Origin: Sulfurimonas sp. SAG-AH-194-I05
Lineage (GTDB): Bacteria > Campylobacterota > Campylobacteria > Campylobacterales > Sulfurimonadaceae
Reading direction: 5' to 3'
Length of the DNA: 64,000 bases
Assembly (NCBI RefSeq): GCF_029215955.1
Contig: NZ_JAEMVA010000007.1
Coordinates: 1-64,000, forward strand
The notes under the pieces are model-generated. The model did not search any database. It was not told where the DNA came from and was given only the letters and a program-made list of their open reading frames with translations. The position numbers and the translations under genes were made by a program. Below are positions 35,657-44,933 of the stretch, piece after piece; position 1 is the first letter of the stretch, and every line of letters begins with the position of its first letter.

Positions 35657-36948
35657 TGCATTATTTAAATATATGTTTCTCACATAAAAATTCTAGTATT
35701 GAAATAAGAGAAAAATTATCCTACCCCAACGATGAAGATATGCATGGATGTTTAAATAAGCTGAATGCATCCAAGGTTATTAATGAGTCTATTCTTATTT
35801 CCACATGTAACAGAATGGAAGTACTCTGCTCTTGTAGTGACATTATAGAAGCTACAAAACATATTTTTGCAATGCTTAGTCAACGTTCGGGCATTAGTGA
35901 AGAAGAACTCGAAGGTCGCGCAGATATTTATGATAATAGCAGTGCTATTCACCATATTTTTACAGTTGCCTCTTCTTTAGATTCTATGGTTATTGGTGAA
36001 ACACAAATTGTAGGACAACTCAAAGATGCCTTTCGTTTTTCACATGATAATGGCTACTGTTCTAAAAAGTTAGCACGTACAATGAAAAGTGCATTTCGTT
36101 GTGCTGCAAAGGTTAGGAATACAACAGAGATTTCATCAAAACCTGTTTCAATGGCAAGTGTTGCTGTCTCAAAACTAAAAGAATTAATGAATGATTTATC
36201 AGATAAAAAAGCACTTGTAATTGGTGCTGGTGAAATGTCTGAAATTACGGCGAGACATTTGGTTTCTGCCGGTGCAGATGTTTGTATTATGAATAGAACA
36301 AAACACAAGGCAGAAGCTTTAGCTCTTGCATGTGGTACACAAGTTCTTGATTATGAAAAGCTATCGACAGCTGTAAACGAATTTGATATTCTTTTTACTG
36401 CTACATCATCTGCTGTACCAATTATTACAGATGCAATTATCCTTCCATGTGATTTTGAAAGATACTGGTTCGATTTAGCACTTCCACGTGATATTAATTA
36501 CCATAAGGGTGAGCGAATTAATCTTTATGTTATTGATGATTTAAAAATGATTGTTGATGATAATGTCAAGTTTAGAGAACAAGCCTCAAAAGCGGCACAT
36601 GGAATTATTGGACGAGCAATTATTGAATTTTTTGAATCTTTAGAATCTTTAGATATTGAGCCTATTATTAAAGAAATTTATATCAAAGCATATAAGGCTG
36701 CAAAAGAAGAAAGTAGTCGTGTTATTACAAAAGGCTTTCTTCCTTTAGAATATGAAAAAGTAGCACAAAAAATGTGTGAACAAGCACTTAAAAGATTTTT
36801 ACATGATATGACTTCGAGTATGCGAAATACTTCAGAAGAATCAATAATAGATATTTCTTCAAATATGATGCAGATTTTTTCTAAAAGTATTGATAAAGAC
36901 AAAATAAAAAAACCAGATTTTATAAAGGAAATATGTGCGAAGAAGTAG
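35656..36948 (+). CDS. hemA: glutamyl-tRNA reductase
   Basis: HemA reduces glutamyl-tRNA to glutamate-1-semialdehyde, the first committed step of tetrapyrrole synthesis by the C5 route. The 430-residue protein has the catalytic Cys51 in ISTCNRMEV. It also has the signature [22 protein letters not shown], the NADPH domain [15 protein letters not shown] and a C-terminal dimerisation helix. hemC lies about 2.6 kb downstream, and an octaprenyl-type synthase is immediately upstream. proS overlaps its end by 14 bases. Confidence 0.97.
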   Translation: MHYLNICFSHKNSSIEIREKLSYPNDEDMHGCLNKLNASKVINESILISTCNRMEVLCSCSDIIEATKHIFAMLSQRSGISEEELEGRADIYDNSSAIHHIFTVASSLDSMVIGETQIVGQLKDAFRFSHDNGYCSKKLARTMKSAFRCAAKVRNTTEISSKPVSMASVAVSKLKELMNDLSDKKALVIGAGEMSEITARHLVSAGADVCIMNRTKHKAEALALACGTQVLDYEKLSTAVNEFDILFTATSSAVPIITDAIILPCDFERYWFDLALPRDINYHKGERINLYVIDDLKMIVDDNVKFREQASKAAHGIIGRAIIEFFESLESLDIEPIIKEIYIKAYKAAKEESSRVITKGFLPLEYEKVAQKMCEQALKRFLHDMTSSMRNTSEESIIDISSNMMQIFSKSIDKDKIKKPDFIKEICAKK

Positions 36949-38239
36949 AGCATTCATACCAACAACAAAAGAGGCACCATCAGATGCTACCCTTCCATCA
37001 CATCAGTTTTTAGTACGTGGTGGTTTCATAAATCAACAAGGTTCAGGACTTTATAACTATATGCCTTTAGGGAAAATAGTTTTAGAAAAAATTAAAAATA
37101 TAGTGAAAGAAGAATTAGATAAGGCAGGATGTAATGAGGTACAACTTTCTTTTGTAACTCCAATAGCTTTATGGGAAAAAAGTGGTCGAGCTGAAACTAT
37201 GGGCAAAGAGATGCTTCGTATAAAAGATAGAAATGAAGCAGAGTTTGTTCTAAGTCCTACGAATGAAGAAGCGATGGTAGCTCTTGTGAAAAATAGAGTA
37301 AATTCTTATAAGGATTTACCACTGAACCTTTACCAAATTAATACGAAATTTCGTGATGAAGCAAGACCACGTTATGGACTTTTACGTGGACGTGAATTTT
37401 TAATGAAAGATGCGTATTCTTTTCATGCTTCACTAGAAGATATGAAACGTGAATTTGATATGATGGAAGCAACATATAAGAAAATTTTTACAAGATTAGG
37501 TGTTGATTTTCGTGTAGTTGAAGCAGACTCTGGTGCAATAGGTGGAACAGGTAGTAAAGAGTTCCACGTTTTAGCAGATAGTGGAGAGGATACTATAGTT
37601 ATTTGTAATACATGTGAGTATGGTGCAAATATTGAAAAGATTTTTGAAAGTGAAGAAGAGATAGATGCTTTAAATGAAAAATCGTATGAAGAACTTTCTT
37701 TAAAAAATATCGAAGAGAAATGTACATGTGGTGGAACACTTAGCTTTAAAAAAGGTATCGAAGTTGGACATATATTTCAACTTGGGGACACGTATTCAAG
37801 TGCTTTAGATGCAAAATTTAATGACGAGAATGGTAAACCACAAGCATTCCATATGGCAACATTTGGAATAGGTATAAGTAGACTTGTGGCATCGGTAATA
37901 GAACAAAACCATGATGAAAATGGTTGTATCTGGACAAAAGAAACAGCACCTTATACAGTTAATATTATGGTTTCAAATATAAAAGATGAAGCACAAATGG
38001 CTCTTGGAGAAAAACTTTATACAGAGTTGCAAGAAAAAAACATTGAAGTTATTTTAGATGATAGAAAAGAAAGATTTGGTTTTAAAATGAAAGATGCAGA
38101 GCTTATTGGTTTCCCATATACCGTAATAATAGGAAAAGAATTAGTGAATGGTTCTGTTCAGGTTTATGATAGAAAAACAACTGAAAAAACTTCAGTTTCA
38201 GTAGATGCTATTTTGACACATATTATGGATCTTCTCTAA
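36935..38239 (+). CDS. proS: prolyl-tRNA synthetase lacking the INS editing domain
   Basis: ProRS charges tRNA-Pro. The 434-residue protein has class II motif 2 ([18 protein letters not shown], 138-155) and motif 3 (GIGISR, 311-316), and the anticodon-binding domain ends it. The usual ~180-residue INS editing domain of campylobacterial ProRS should lie between the [11 protein letters not shown] region (C224, C227) and CTCGG (C263, C265). Here only ~35 residues lie there. The frame is intact and the flanking Cys pairs remain, so this is a clean domain deletion rather than a frameshift. The GTG start at 36935 has an AAGGAA site upstream. Confidence 0.95.
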   Translation: MRRSRAFIPTTKEAPSDATLPSHQFLVRGGFINQQGSGLYNYMPLGKIVLEKIKNIVKEELDKAGCNEVQLSFVTPIALWEKSGRAETMGKEMLRIKDRNEAEFVLSPTNEEAMVALVKNRVNSYKDLPLNLYQINTKFRDEARPRYGLLRGREFLMKDAYSFHASLEDMKREFDMMEATYKKIFTRLGVDFRVVEADSGAIGGTGSKEFHVLADSGEDTIVICNTCEYGANIEKIFESEEEIDALNEKSYEELSLKNIEEKCTCGGTLSFKKGIEVGHIFQLGDTYSSALDAKFNDENGKPQAFHMATFGIGISRLVASVIEQNHDENGCIWTKETAPYTVNIMVSNIKDEAQMALGEKLYTELQEKNIEVILDDRKERFGFKMKDAELIGFPYTVIIGKELVNGSVQVYDRKTTEKTSVSVDAILTHIMDLL

Positions 38240-38671
38240 ATGCTCTATTTTATATTTTATATTTTTTTAGAAGTTATGGTATCTACAAATATATCAGCAT
38301 ATTTTGGTGGACTTATTACCTTTAGTGCAATTATTTTGAGTGCATTTATAGGTGTGTCTATCTTAATTAATTTTAGAAAAACACTTATGGAAAATATGTC
38401 AGCTCTCACATGTAACTGTATGGACTTAGAACAGTTTCAGCGTTTGAATTTATTTACACTTTTTGGAGCTATTCTTTTAATTGTTCCTGGTTTCTTAACA
38501 GATATAGTAGGACTTATTATGCAGTTTAGCATTTTTACATCTATGCTTGTTAACCGTTATCATGTAAAATCTGAAAAATGCAAGTCGTATGAAAGTGAAA
38601 ACTATACTACGAATATGGATCCAAACATCATTGATGTAGAAGTTATTACAAATAATACGATGATAAAATAA
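38240..38671 (+). CDS. FxsA-family membrane protein
   Basis: This 143-residue protein has three or four hydrophobic helices. The ILLIVPGFLTDIVGLIMQF segment is the FxsA signature. In E. coli FxsA affects phage T7 exclusion by the F plasmid; the general function is unknown. The ATG directly follows the proS stop. The C-terminal tail is hydrophilic. Its first residues (MLYFIFYIFLEV) are unusually hydrophobic for this family. Confidence 0.8.
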   Translation: MLYFIFYIFLEVMVSTNISAYFGGLITFSAIILSAFIGVSILINFRKTLMENMSALTCNCMDLEQFQRLNLFTLFGAILLIVPGFLTDIVGLIMQFSIFTSMLVNRYHVKSEKCKSYESENYTTNMDPNIIDVEVITNNTMIK

Positions 38672-38685
38672 AAAAGGTATAAAAA

Positions 38686-39513
38686 ATGATAGTAAAAGTA
38701 CTTACAGCATCCGCGTTACTTATTACGCTAGCAACTGCAAATGAAAATAAAAAAATCGAGTCTTTTTTAGAAGATAAGTTTAGTGAAAATCCAAGTATCA
38801 CTTCTTTAAAAGTAAAAGTAAATGAGATGCTTACTCTTAAAGATATTAAAAGATGGAAAGCGGCTATTGTAACTGTAGACGCAACTCTAAAGACTAAAGG
38901 TAAAGACAAAAAAATAAAACAAAAAATGATTTGGTTTACGGATGGTCAATTAATTACAAAAGAGTTAACAAACCTTTCTAATGGAGAGTCTTTACGAGAT
39001 TTAGTAAGTCCAAAATTTAAAGATTCTTATTATTCAAAAGAAAATTTAATTTATGGAAATGCAAATGCAAAACATAAGGTAGTTATTTTTTCAGACCCTT
39101 TATGCCCATTTTGTGGAACTTTTGTACCTGAAGCTATTAAGTATATGAAAAAAAGTCCTCATAAATTTGCAATTTACTACTACCATTTTCCTCTTCCAAA
39201 TCTTCATCCAGCAGCTGTAGAACTTTCACAAGCTGCAATAGCGGCTGAGATGCAAGGTGTAAAAGATGTTGTGCTTAAAATGTATGACATTAGTATTAAT
39301 TCTAAACAAAGAGATGTAAAGAAAATTTTAAAAGCTTTTAATAAAACAATGAAAACAAATATTAAACCATCAGATATAAGATCTGCAAAAGTAATGGCAC
39401 ATTTTAAAAATGACTTAAAAACTGCAGATGATGTTATGGTTCAAGGAACTCCAACAATGTTTTTTAATGGTATAGTAGATAAAACAAAAAGAAAATATAA
39501 AGAGGCTAAATAG
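38686..39513 (+). CDS. periplasmic Dsb-type thiol:disulfide protein (DsbC/DsbG-like)
   Basis: This 275-residue protein has an N-terminal signal peptide (MIVKVLTASALLITLATA), an N-terminal dimerisation-like region and a DsbA-like thioredoxin domain. The redox motif is CPFC (C140, C143, in DPLCPFCGTF), with cis-proline in VQGTPTMFFNG. Its family is DsbC/DsbG or DsbA-like; the long N-domain favours a DsbG-type layout. The C-terminus is truncated soon after the GTPT motif compared with typical relatives. It lies 15 bases after fxsA and 4 bases before hemC. Confidence 0.85.
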   Translation: MIVKVLTASALLITLATANENKKIESFLEDKFSENPSITSLKVKVNEMLTLKDIKRWKAAIVTVDATLKTKGKDKKIKQKMIWFTDGQLITKELTNLSNGESLRDLVSPKFKDSYYSKENLIYGNANAKHKVVIFSDPLCPFCGTFVPEAIKYMKKSPHKFAIYYYHFPLPNLHPAAVELSQAAIAAEMQGVKDVVLKMYDISINSKQRDVKKILKAFNKTMKTNIKPSDIRSAKVMAHFKNDLKTADDVMVQGTPTMFFNGIVDKTKRKYKEAK

Positions 39514-39516
39514 TTA

Positions 39517-40476
39517 ATGAATAAACTTATTATAGCAACAAGGGTTTCTGATTTAGCTCTTTGGCAAGCATACCATATTAAAGAAAGAATTGAAAAATTG
39601 TATCCTGAGATTACAGTTGCACTTAATAAAATAGTGAGTAATGGTGATAAGATCTTAGATAAACCACTAGCACTTATAGGCGGAAAAGGACATTTTACCA
39701 AAGAACTTGAAGATGCAATGCTTGCTGGCGAAGCAGATATTGCTGTTCATAGTTTAAAAGATGTTCCTACATATATACCTGAGGGCTTAGAATTAGTTTG
39801 CGTAACACAAAGACAAGACCAAAGTGATGTTTTTCTATCACATAAATATGAAAATTTAGATGCTTTACCCATGGGTGCGGTTGTAGGAACTACAAGTTTA
39901 CGTCGTAGAATGCAACTTTTACAACAACGTCCTGATTTAAAGGTGAAAGATTTACGGGGTAATGTAAATACACGTTTAAGAAAGCTAGGAGAAGGGCAGT
40001 ATGATGCAATTATTTTAGCGTGGATAGGTCTTCATCGATTAGATTTATTAAAAAATATCCCTTTTACGCAAAAGCTTTCACTTGATATGATGATACCTCC
40101 AATGGGTCAAGCTGCACTTGGAATAGAAATAGTTGCAGACAATGCAAAAATTCGTGAAATAGCACAAAGTTTGAATGATGAAAATACATTTATTTGTACA
40201 CAAATAGAAAGAGATTTTATTTCAAAAATTGGGGCTGGATGTTCTGCACCAGTTGCATGTAATGCAGTTATTGAAGGTAAGAATATTATTTTTAGAACAA
40301 TGATAGGTTTTCCTGATGGAACACAGATTATGAATGAAAAGATTATAAGTGAAATTACAAAAAGTAAAAATTTAGGTAGTACAATGGCAGATATTATGAT
40401 TAATAATGGTGCACTCAAAATTCTTGAAAATGCAGAAAAAATTGCTTTTAAAGATGAGATGCCACAAAGACTGTAG
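39517..40476 (+). CDS. hemC: porphobilinogen deaminase (hydroxymethylbilane synthase)
   Basis: HemC polymerises four porphobilinogens to hydroxymethylbilane. The 319-residue protein opens with IIATRVSDLALWQA and carries GGKGHFTKELEDAML, HSLKDVPT, and GTTSLRRRMQLLQQRPDL. The dipyrromethane-cofactor cysteine is in GAGCSAPVA (about C242). The first Arg-Ser-Lys normally seen as TRxSxLA is TRVSDLA here, a normal variation. It follows the Dsb gene by 4 bases. Confidence 0.97.
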   Translation: MNKLIIATRVSDLALWQAYHIKERIEKLYPEITVALNKIVSNGDKILDKPLALIGGKGHFTKELEDAMLAGEADIAVHSLKDVPTYIPEGLELVCVTQRQDQSDVFLSHKYENLDALPMGAVVGTTSLRRRMQLLQQRPDLKVKDLRGNVNTRLRKLGEGQYDAIILAWIGLHRLDLLKNIPFTQKLSLDMMIPPMGQAALGIEIVADNAKIREIAQSLNDENTFICTQIERDFISKIGAGCSAPVACNAVIEGKNIIFRTMIGFPDGTQIMNEKIISEITKSKNLGSTMADIMINNGALKILENAEKIAFKDEMPQRL

Positions 40477-40505
40477 TGTAAAAGAAATTGAATTAAAGAT
40501 AAAAA

Positions 40506-42323
40506 ATGAAAAAAACGATAGAACTTTTAAAAAATAACAATGAATTAATAACTATTGAAGATGAACTCGATATTTATCTTGAAATTTCGCATATTGCATA
40601 TGCAGAAGTGAAAAAAAGTCATGGAGGCAAAGCCCTTCTTTTTACAAATGTAGTAGATAAAAAAAATAATAAAAAATTTGAAGAACCTGTTCTTATGAAT
40701 GTATTTGGTTCTTATAGACGTTGTGAACTCCTTTTTGGTCGTACTATTGAGTCTATTGCAGATGAAATTACGTCACTTTTACATATGAAGCCTCCAACTG
40801 GAATAGCCGATAAAATATCGATGGCATCTCAAATGTTTGCACTTAAAAATGTTTTTCCAAAGAGAGTTAAAGGTAAGGCTCAATGTCAAGAAGTTCAGTT
40901 TCTCCATGATGCTATTGACCTTACTTCATTACCTGTTTTAACTACATGGGAACAAGATGGTGGTCCTTTTATTACAATGGGACAAGTATATACACAATCA
41001 CTTGATGGCGATATGGTTAATCTTGGAATGTATAGACTTCAAGTGTATGATAAAAACCATTTAGGAATGCATTGGCAAATACATAAAGATTCTTCTCACT
41101 TTTTCGATCAGTACCAAAAAGCGGGTAAAAAAATGCCTGTGAGTATTGCTATTGGTGGTAATCCCCTTTATACATGGTGCGCTACAGCTCCTCTACCTTA
41201 TGGTGTAAATGAACTTTTAATGTATGGTCTTATTACAAAAACACCAGCAAAAATCATTAAGTCGTTAACGACACCTCTTTATATTCCAACAGATGTTGAT
41301 TATGTTATAGAGGGTTGGGTAGATACAAATGAATTAAAAACAGAGGGTCCTTTTGGGGATCATACTGGATACTATACTTTAGAAGAACCTTATCCTGTGA
41401 TGGAAGTAAGTGCCATTACAATGAAAGAAGAGAAGGTATTTTTAGCAACAGTAGTAGGAAAACCACCTTTGGAAGATAAGTATATGGGTTGGGCGACGGG
41501 AAAAATATTTTTCCCTCTTTTAAAAACAACCGCTCCAGATTTACTCGATTACCACATGCCAGAGAATGCAGGTTTTCATAATCTCATTATTGGAAAGATG
41601 AAAACTTTATATAAAGGACATGCAAAACAGTTTATGCATGCTTTTTGGGGTGTAGGACAGATGAGCTTTGTTAAACACGCAATTTTTGTTGATGAAAATG
41701 CTCCTAAGTTAGATAACTACCATGCTTTAGCTACGTATATTTTAAATAGATTTACACCTAAAAGTATGTTTATAACAGAGGGAATTTTAGATGCACTTGA
41801 TCATTCTTCTCCTGAAACATTAGTCGGTGGAAAATTAGGTATTGATGCAACAGCGGCACATGTTATCGATGCTCCTCAATATATAGATGATGATTTACTT
41901 TTAAAAAAAGTCAAAGCTATAATACCAAGTGTTGTAGATTTACGCCAATACATGACACGAACAAAAAATCCAATTACAGTTATTTCATTAGTTAAAACAC
42001 AAACATGTAAAAACCATTTTCAAATTCTTGAAGCACTTAGTGTTTATTTAAGAGTAGTTGTTTTTATAGATTTTGAAAAAAATGATATTGACAATCCTTA
42101 TATGTTAGTTTGGAGAGTTACAAATAATATTGATGCCCAAAGAGATATTTTTATAAATAATCTGATGGTCTGTATTGACGGTACAAATAAAAATAAACTA
42201 GATAACTACGATAGAGAATGGCCAGATGATGTTACGTGTACCCCTCGTGTTATTGCGTCATTAAAACAAAGAGGTATCTGGAACTTTGATGATACTCTTT
42301 ATAAAAAGTATCAACTTTCATAA
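40506..42323 (+). CDS. UbiD-family decarboxylase, probably MqnL-type
   Basis: This 605-residue prFMN-dependent decarboxylase is longer than E. coli UbiD (~497). It has the prFMN-binding NLGMYRLQVYDKNHLGMHWQ and EGPFGDHTGYYTLEEPYPV signatures, including the Glu and Arg region used in catalysis. In Campylobacterota ubiquinone is absent and menaquinone is made by the futalosine pathway, in which a UbiD homologue (MqnL) decarboxylates the naphthoate. The gene also sits near a polyprenyl synthase. It is therefore more likely MqnL than UbiD. Confidence 0.88.
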   Translation: MKKTIELLKNNNELITIEDELDIYLEISHIAYAEVKKSHGGKALLFTNVVDKKNNKKFEEPVLMNVFGSYRRCELLFGRTIESIADEITSLLHMKPPTGIADKISMASQMFALKNVFPKRVKGKAQCQEVQFLHDAIDLTSLPVLTTWEQDGGPFITMGQVYTQSLDGDMVNLGMYRLQVYDKNHLGMHWQIHKDSSHFFDQYQKAGKKMPVSIAIGGNPLYTWCATAPLPYGVNELLMYGLITKTPAKIIKSLTTPLYIPTDVDYVIEGWVDTNELKTEGPFGDHTGYYTLEEPYPVMEVSAITMKEEKVFLATVVGKPPLEDKYMGWATGKIFFPLLKTTAPDLLDYHMPENAGFHNLIIGKMKTLYKGHAKQFMHAFWGVGQMSFVKHAIFVDENAPKLDNYHALATYILNRFTPKSMFITEGILDALDHSSPETLVGGKLGIDATAAHVIDAPQYIDDDLLLKKVKAIIPSVVDLRQYMTRTKNPITVISLVKTQTCKNHFQILEALSVYLRVVVFIDFEKNDIDNPYMLVWRVTNNIDAQRDIFINNLMVCIDGTNKNKLDNYDREWPDDVTCTPRVIASLKQRGIWNFDDTLYKKYQLS

Positions 42324-42340
42324 ATAAAGTTTGTTTTAGA

Positions 42341-42346
42341 TAAAAT
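42341..42346 (+). promoter_or_regulatory. -10 box for argH
   Basis: TAAAAT lies 34 bases before the argH start, with TTTTAGA just upstream and an AAGGAAA site at 42369-42375. A weak imperfect repeat (AAAGTTTGT and ACAAAACTTT) spans it and could be the ubiD terminator. Confidence 0.3.
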
Positions 42347-42379
42347 ACAAAACTTTTTATATAATTTAAGGAAATAGCA

Positions 42380-43768
42380 ATGGACAAAATGTGGTCAGGT
42401 CGCTTCTCTACAAGCGCTTCAAGTTTATTAGATCAATTTAATGCTTCGATTATGTATGACAGAAAACTTTATCGCGAAGATATTGATGGTTCTCTTGCTC
42501 ATGCAGCAATGCTTACAAAACAGGGTATTTTAAATACAGAAGAATTTCGTCAAATTACAGAGGGTCTTAACCAAATTGTATCTGAGATTGAATCGGATGT
42601 ATTTGAGTGGAATATAGCTGATGAAGATTTGCATATGGGTATCGAGAAAAGATTAACAGCAATTATTGGTGATGCTGGTAAAAAACTTCATACTGCTCGA
42701 AGTAGAAATGATCAAGTAGCTGTTGATTTTAGACGTTTTGTCATTCGTAAGAATTTAGAAATAGTAGAAGCTTTAAAGTTACTCATGACTGAAGTGATTG
42801 TGGTAGCTGAAAAACACACAGAGACACTTATTCCAGGAATGACACATTTACAACATGCACAACCAATTAACTTTGCGTTTCACTTAGCTGCATATTTAGC
42901 AATGTTTACAAGAGATATCGAACGATTTGAGAGTTCTGCAAAACGTAATAATGTTTCACCTCTTGGTTGTGCAGCACTTGCAGGGACTCCACATGATGTA
43001 GACAGAAATATGACAGCTTCTATTTTAGGTTTTGATAGTGTAAGTATTAACTGTTTAGATACGGTAAGTGATAGAGATTTTGCACTTGAAATTTTGTTTA
43101 ATATTGCAACAATGATGATGCATATTTCACGTTTGAGTGAAGAACTTGTAATGTGGTCTTCTTATGAGTTCGGCTTTGTTGAGTTAAGTGATGCGTATTC
43201 AACTGGTAGTTCCATTATGCCTCAAAAGAAAAATCCTGATGTTCCAGAACTTTTACGTGGAAAAACAGGTAGGGTTTATGGTTCTTTAATGGGTCTACTA
43301 ACTGTTATGAAAGGTCTTCCCCTTGCATATAATAAAGACACGCAAGAAGATAAAGAGGGTGTTTTTGACGCAGTCGAAACTGCTGAAATTTCACTTGAAA
43401 TTTTAAAAGAAGCTATTAAAACTATGGAAGTGAAATCTCATAACATGGAAAGTGCATGTGCGGTTGGACATCTCTCAGCAACCGATTTAGCGGATTATTT
43501 AGTTGAAAAATGTGATATTCCATTTCGTGAGGCGCATTTTATTACAGGGCGCGCTGTAGCAAAAGGTGAAGAGTTGAAGACTGATTTATCTGCTATGGAT
43601 TTTAAATATTTAAAAGAAATAGATGAAAGAATTAATGAAGATGTTATGGAGTACTTAGGTTTACGTCATTCGATGAATGCAAGAACTTCTCAGGGTGGAA
43701 CAGCAACACAAAGAACGAAAGAACAATTACAATATTATAAAAATTATTTACAAGGAAATAAAGAATAA
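42380..43768 (+). CDS. argH: argininosuccinate lyase
   Basis: ArgH cleaves argininosuccinate to arginine and fumarate. The 462-residue protein has the N-terminal MWSGRFSTS, the [15 protein letters not shown] region, the fumarase-superfamily signature [12 protein letters not shown] (from about 276) and the C-terminal tetramer helices. The OsmC-like gene starts in its stop (TAATG). With argB 8 kb upstream, part of arginine synthesis is encoded here. Confidence 0.97.
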   Translation: MDKMWSGRFSTSASSLLDQFNASIMYDRKLYREDIDGSLAHAAMLTKQGILNTEEFRQITEGLNQIVSEIESDVFEWNIADEDLHMGIEKRLTAIIGDAGKKLHTARSRNDQVAVDFRRFVIRKNLEIVEALKLLMTEVIVVAEKHTETLIPGMTHLQHAQPINFAFHLAAYLAMFTRDIERFESSAKRNNVSPLGCAALAGTPHDVDRNMTASILGFDSVSINCLDTVSDRDFALEILFNIATMMMHISRLSEELVMWSSYEFGFVELSDAYSTGSSIMPQKKNPDVPELLRGKTGRVYGSLMGLLTVMKGLPLAYNKDTQEDKEGVFDAVETAEISLEILKEAIKTMEVKSHNMESACAVGHLSATDLADYLVEKCDIPFREAHFITGRAVAKGEELKTDLSAMDFKYLKEIDERINEDVMEYLGLRHSMNARTSQGGTATQRTKEQLQYYKNYLQGNKE

Positions 43769-44232
43769 TGAAAGTTACAATAACACATAAAGATGGAATG
43801 AAATTTGAGGCGAAGACTCCTAAAGGTAGTTTTATTATAGACTGTCCTATTATATCACCAATTGATTATTTTTTATCAGGGATTATCACATGTACTGCTA
43901 CTGATCTTATATTAATGCCAAAAAATCAAGATAAAACAGTAACTGACTTAGTTGTTGATGGTGAAGTTGTTCGTGCAGAGTCACATCCTTGTAAGTTTAA
44001 TACACTCCATTTAACGTATAGTTTTAATTCAAATGCAGATGATGTTATGGCTTCTCGTTGGGTTATGGCTTCACTTGAGACATACTGTTCTACAATAAAT
44101 ACAATACGTGATACAACAAGTATTTCCTATTCTATTACTCATAATGGAAGTTTGATTAAAGAAAATGAATCTATGATTTCTGGCGCTGGAACGAAGATAG
44201 ATATGGGTGAAATCGAGTCTTGTCCAAGCTAA
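43768..44232 (+). CDS. OsmC-like protein
   Basis: This 154-residue protein resembles OsmC/Ohr proteins: a strand-rich N-terminus (EAKTPKGSFIIDCPIISPIDYFLSGIIT), the helix cysteine in GIITCTATDLI and a second Cys in ETYCSTINTI. In Ohr the two cysteines reduce organic hydroperoxides; both are present here, but spacing is not identical to Ohr. It is translationally coupled to argH. Function cannot be fixed beyond peroxide or thiol chemistry. Confidence 0.75.
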   Translation: MKVTITHKDGMKFEAKTPKGSFIIDCPIISPIDYFLSGIITCTATDLILMPKNQDKTVTDLVVDGEVVRAESHPCKFNTLHLTYSFNSNADDVMASRWVMASLETYCSTINTIRDTTSISYSITHNGSLIKENESMISGAGTKIDMGEIESCPS

Positions 44233-44261
44233 ATAATCTTTATTAAATACAAATTTTACGA

Positions 44262-44286
44262 ATTCCATGACAATTTGTCATGGAAT
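44262..44286. terminator. long perfect hairpin after the OsmC-like gene
   Basis: Eleven-base perfect arms (ATTCCATGACA at 44262-44272 and its complement at 44276-44286) with a 3-base loop start 30 bases after the OsmC-like stop. A pyrimidine-rich run (CTTTTCTCTCTTTTTTT) follows at 44291-44307. It is probably an intrinsic terminator. Its core matches the hairpin at 22181-22199. Confidence 0.55.
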
Positions 44287-44309
44287 GAAACTTTTCTCTC
44301 TTTTTTTCC

Positions 44310-44315
44310 TAAAAT
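44310..44315 (+). promoter_or_regulatory. -10 box for the small membrane ORF
   Basis: TAAAAT preceded by a T-run lies 34 bases before the ATG at 44344. With the terminator-like hairpin upstream it suggests that the short ORF has its own transcript. Confidence 0.35.
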
Positions 44316-44343
44316 ATAAGTAATAAAAATAAAAGGATGTATG

Positions 44344-44457
44344 ATGATTGAGATGACTAGTGTATTAATTGGTAGTTTAATGTTGATGTTTTTAGCATAT
44401 GAAGTTTCTCTTCAACCCAAAAGAGAATGGGGAGAGAATCCAAAAAACTTTTTTTAA
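44344..44457 (+). CDS. small single-pass membrane protein (37-38 residues)
   Basis: This 37-residue ORF (38 if the preceding ATG at 44341 is used) is too short for standard calls. It reads MIEMTSVLIGSLMLMFLAY, a hydrophobic helix, then EVSLQPKREWGENPKNFF, a hydrophilic tail. An AAAAGGA site lies at the right distance. It has its own -10 box and stops 3 bases inside the 3' end of the convergent HIT gene. I do not recognise a family; small subunits of membrane complexes (CydX- or KdpF-like) have such layouts, but sequence similarity is not visible. Confidence 0.55.
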   Translation: MIEMTSVLIGSLMLMFLAYEVSLQPKREWGENPKNFF

Positions 44458-44810
44458 AAGTGACCTTGTGGATCTGAGTCACTAAAGTGACCCCATTTAA
44501 GTTTTGTACCACCTAAAATATGAAAATGTAAATGAGGCACTTCTTGACCACCATTTTCACCAATATTTGTGATAACTCTGTATCCACTCTCTTCGATTTT
44601 TACTTCTTTTACAACTTCTTGAATAAAAGATGTCATTTGAGCCATAGTCTCTGGAGTTACATCGGTAAAACTATTGAAATGTTGTTTGGGGATGGTCAAT
44701 ATATGAATGGGCGCCTTAGGGTTAATATCGTGAAAAGCTAGAAAATTATCATTTTCTAATATGATATTTGATGGGATTTCTTTTTTAATAATTTTGCAAA
44801 ATAAGCACAT
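44454..44810 (-). CDS. HIT-family protein (HinT-like nucleotide hydrolase)
   Basis: This 118-residue protein has the histidine triad HLHFH (in VPHLHFHILGG) and the N-terminal CLFCKIIKKEIPSNIILENDNFLAFHDI. These are characteristic of HinT-type purine phosphoramidate hydrolases. The CxxC at the N-terminus (C2, C5) may bind zinc as in some HinT proteins. Its promoter lies at 44844-44852 on the minus strand (extended TGATACAAT). It converges on the small membrane ORF. Confidence 0.9.
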   Translation of the reverse strand: MCLFCKIIKKEIPSNIILENDNFLAFHDINPKAPIHILTIPKQHFNSFTDVTPETMAQMTSFIQEVVKEVKIEESGYRVITNIGENGGQEVPHLHFHILGGTKLKWGHFSDSDPQGHF

Positions 44811-44843
44811 TTGTTTCCTTTTATTTCTTAAGTATTTATCACA

Positions 44844-44852
44844 ATTGTATCA
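44844..44852 (-). promoter_or_regulatory. extended -10 promoter for the HIT gene
   Basis: On the minus strand this reads TGATACAAT (TG-N-TACAAT), about 33 bases upstream of the HIT start. It is divergent from pheS. Confidence 0.4.
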
Positions 44853-44892
44853 TAGATTTAGAAGATGAAGCTAGTTGTAATGCAAATTTCTA

Positions 44893-44898
44893 TATAAT
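44893..44898 (+). promoter_or_regulatory. -10 box for the pheST-aroA-ispH operon
   Basis: A perfect TATAAT lies about 36 bases upstream of the preferred pheS start, in the 114-base gap shared with the HIT gene. No -35 box is seen. No leader peptide or T-box-like structure is evident. Confidence 0.45.
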
Positions 44899-44933
44899 CC
44901 TTATCAAAATTTTAAAAATTATGGGTGACTCTA

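Noticed and set aside
36935-38239. Possible frameshift explaining the short ProRS
   Set aside because: The reading frame is continuous and both flanks, including the Cys pairs, are intact; a deletion fits better.
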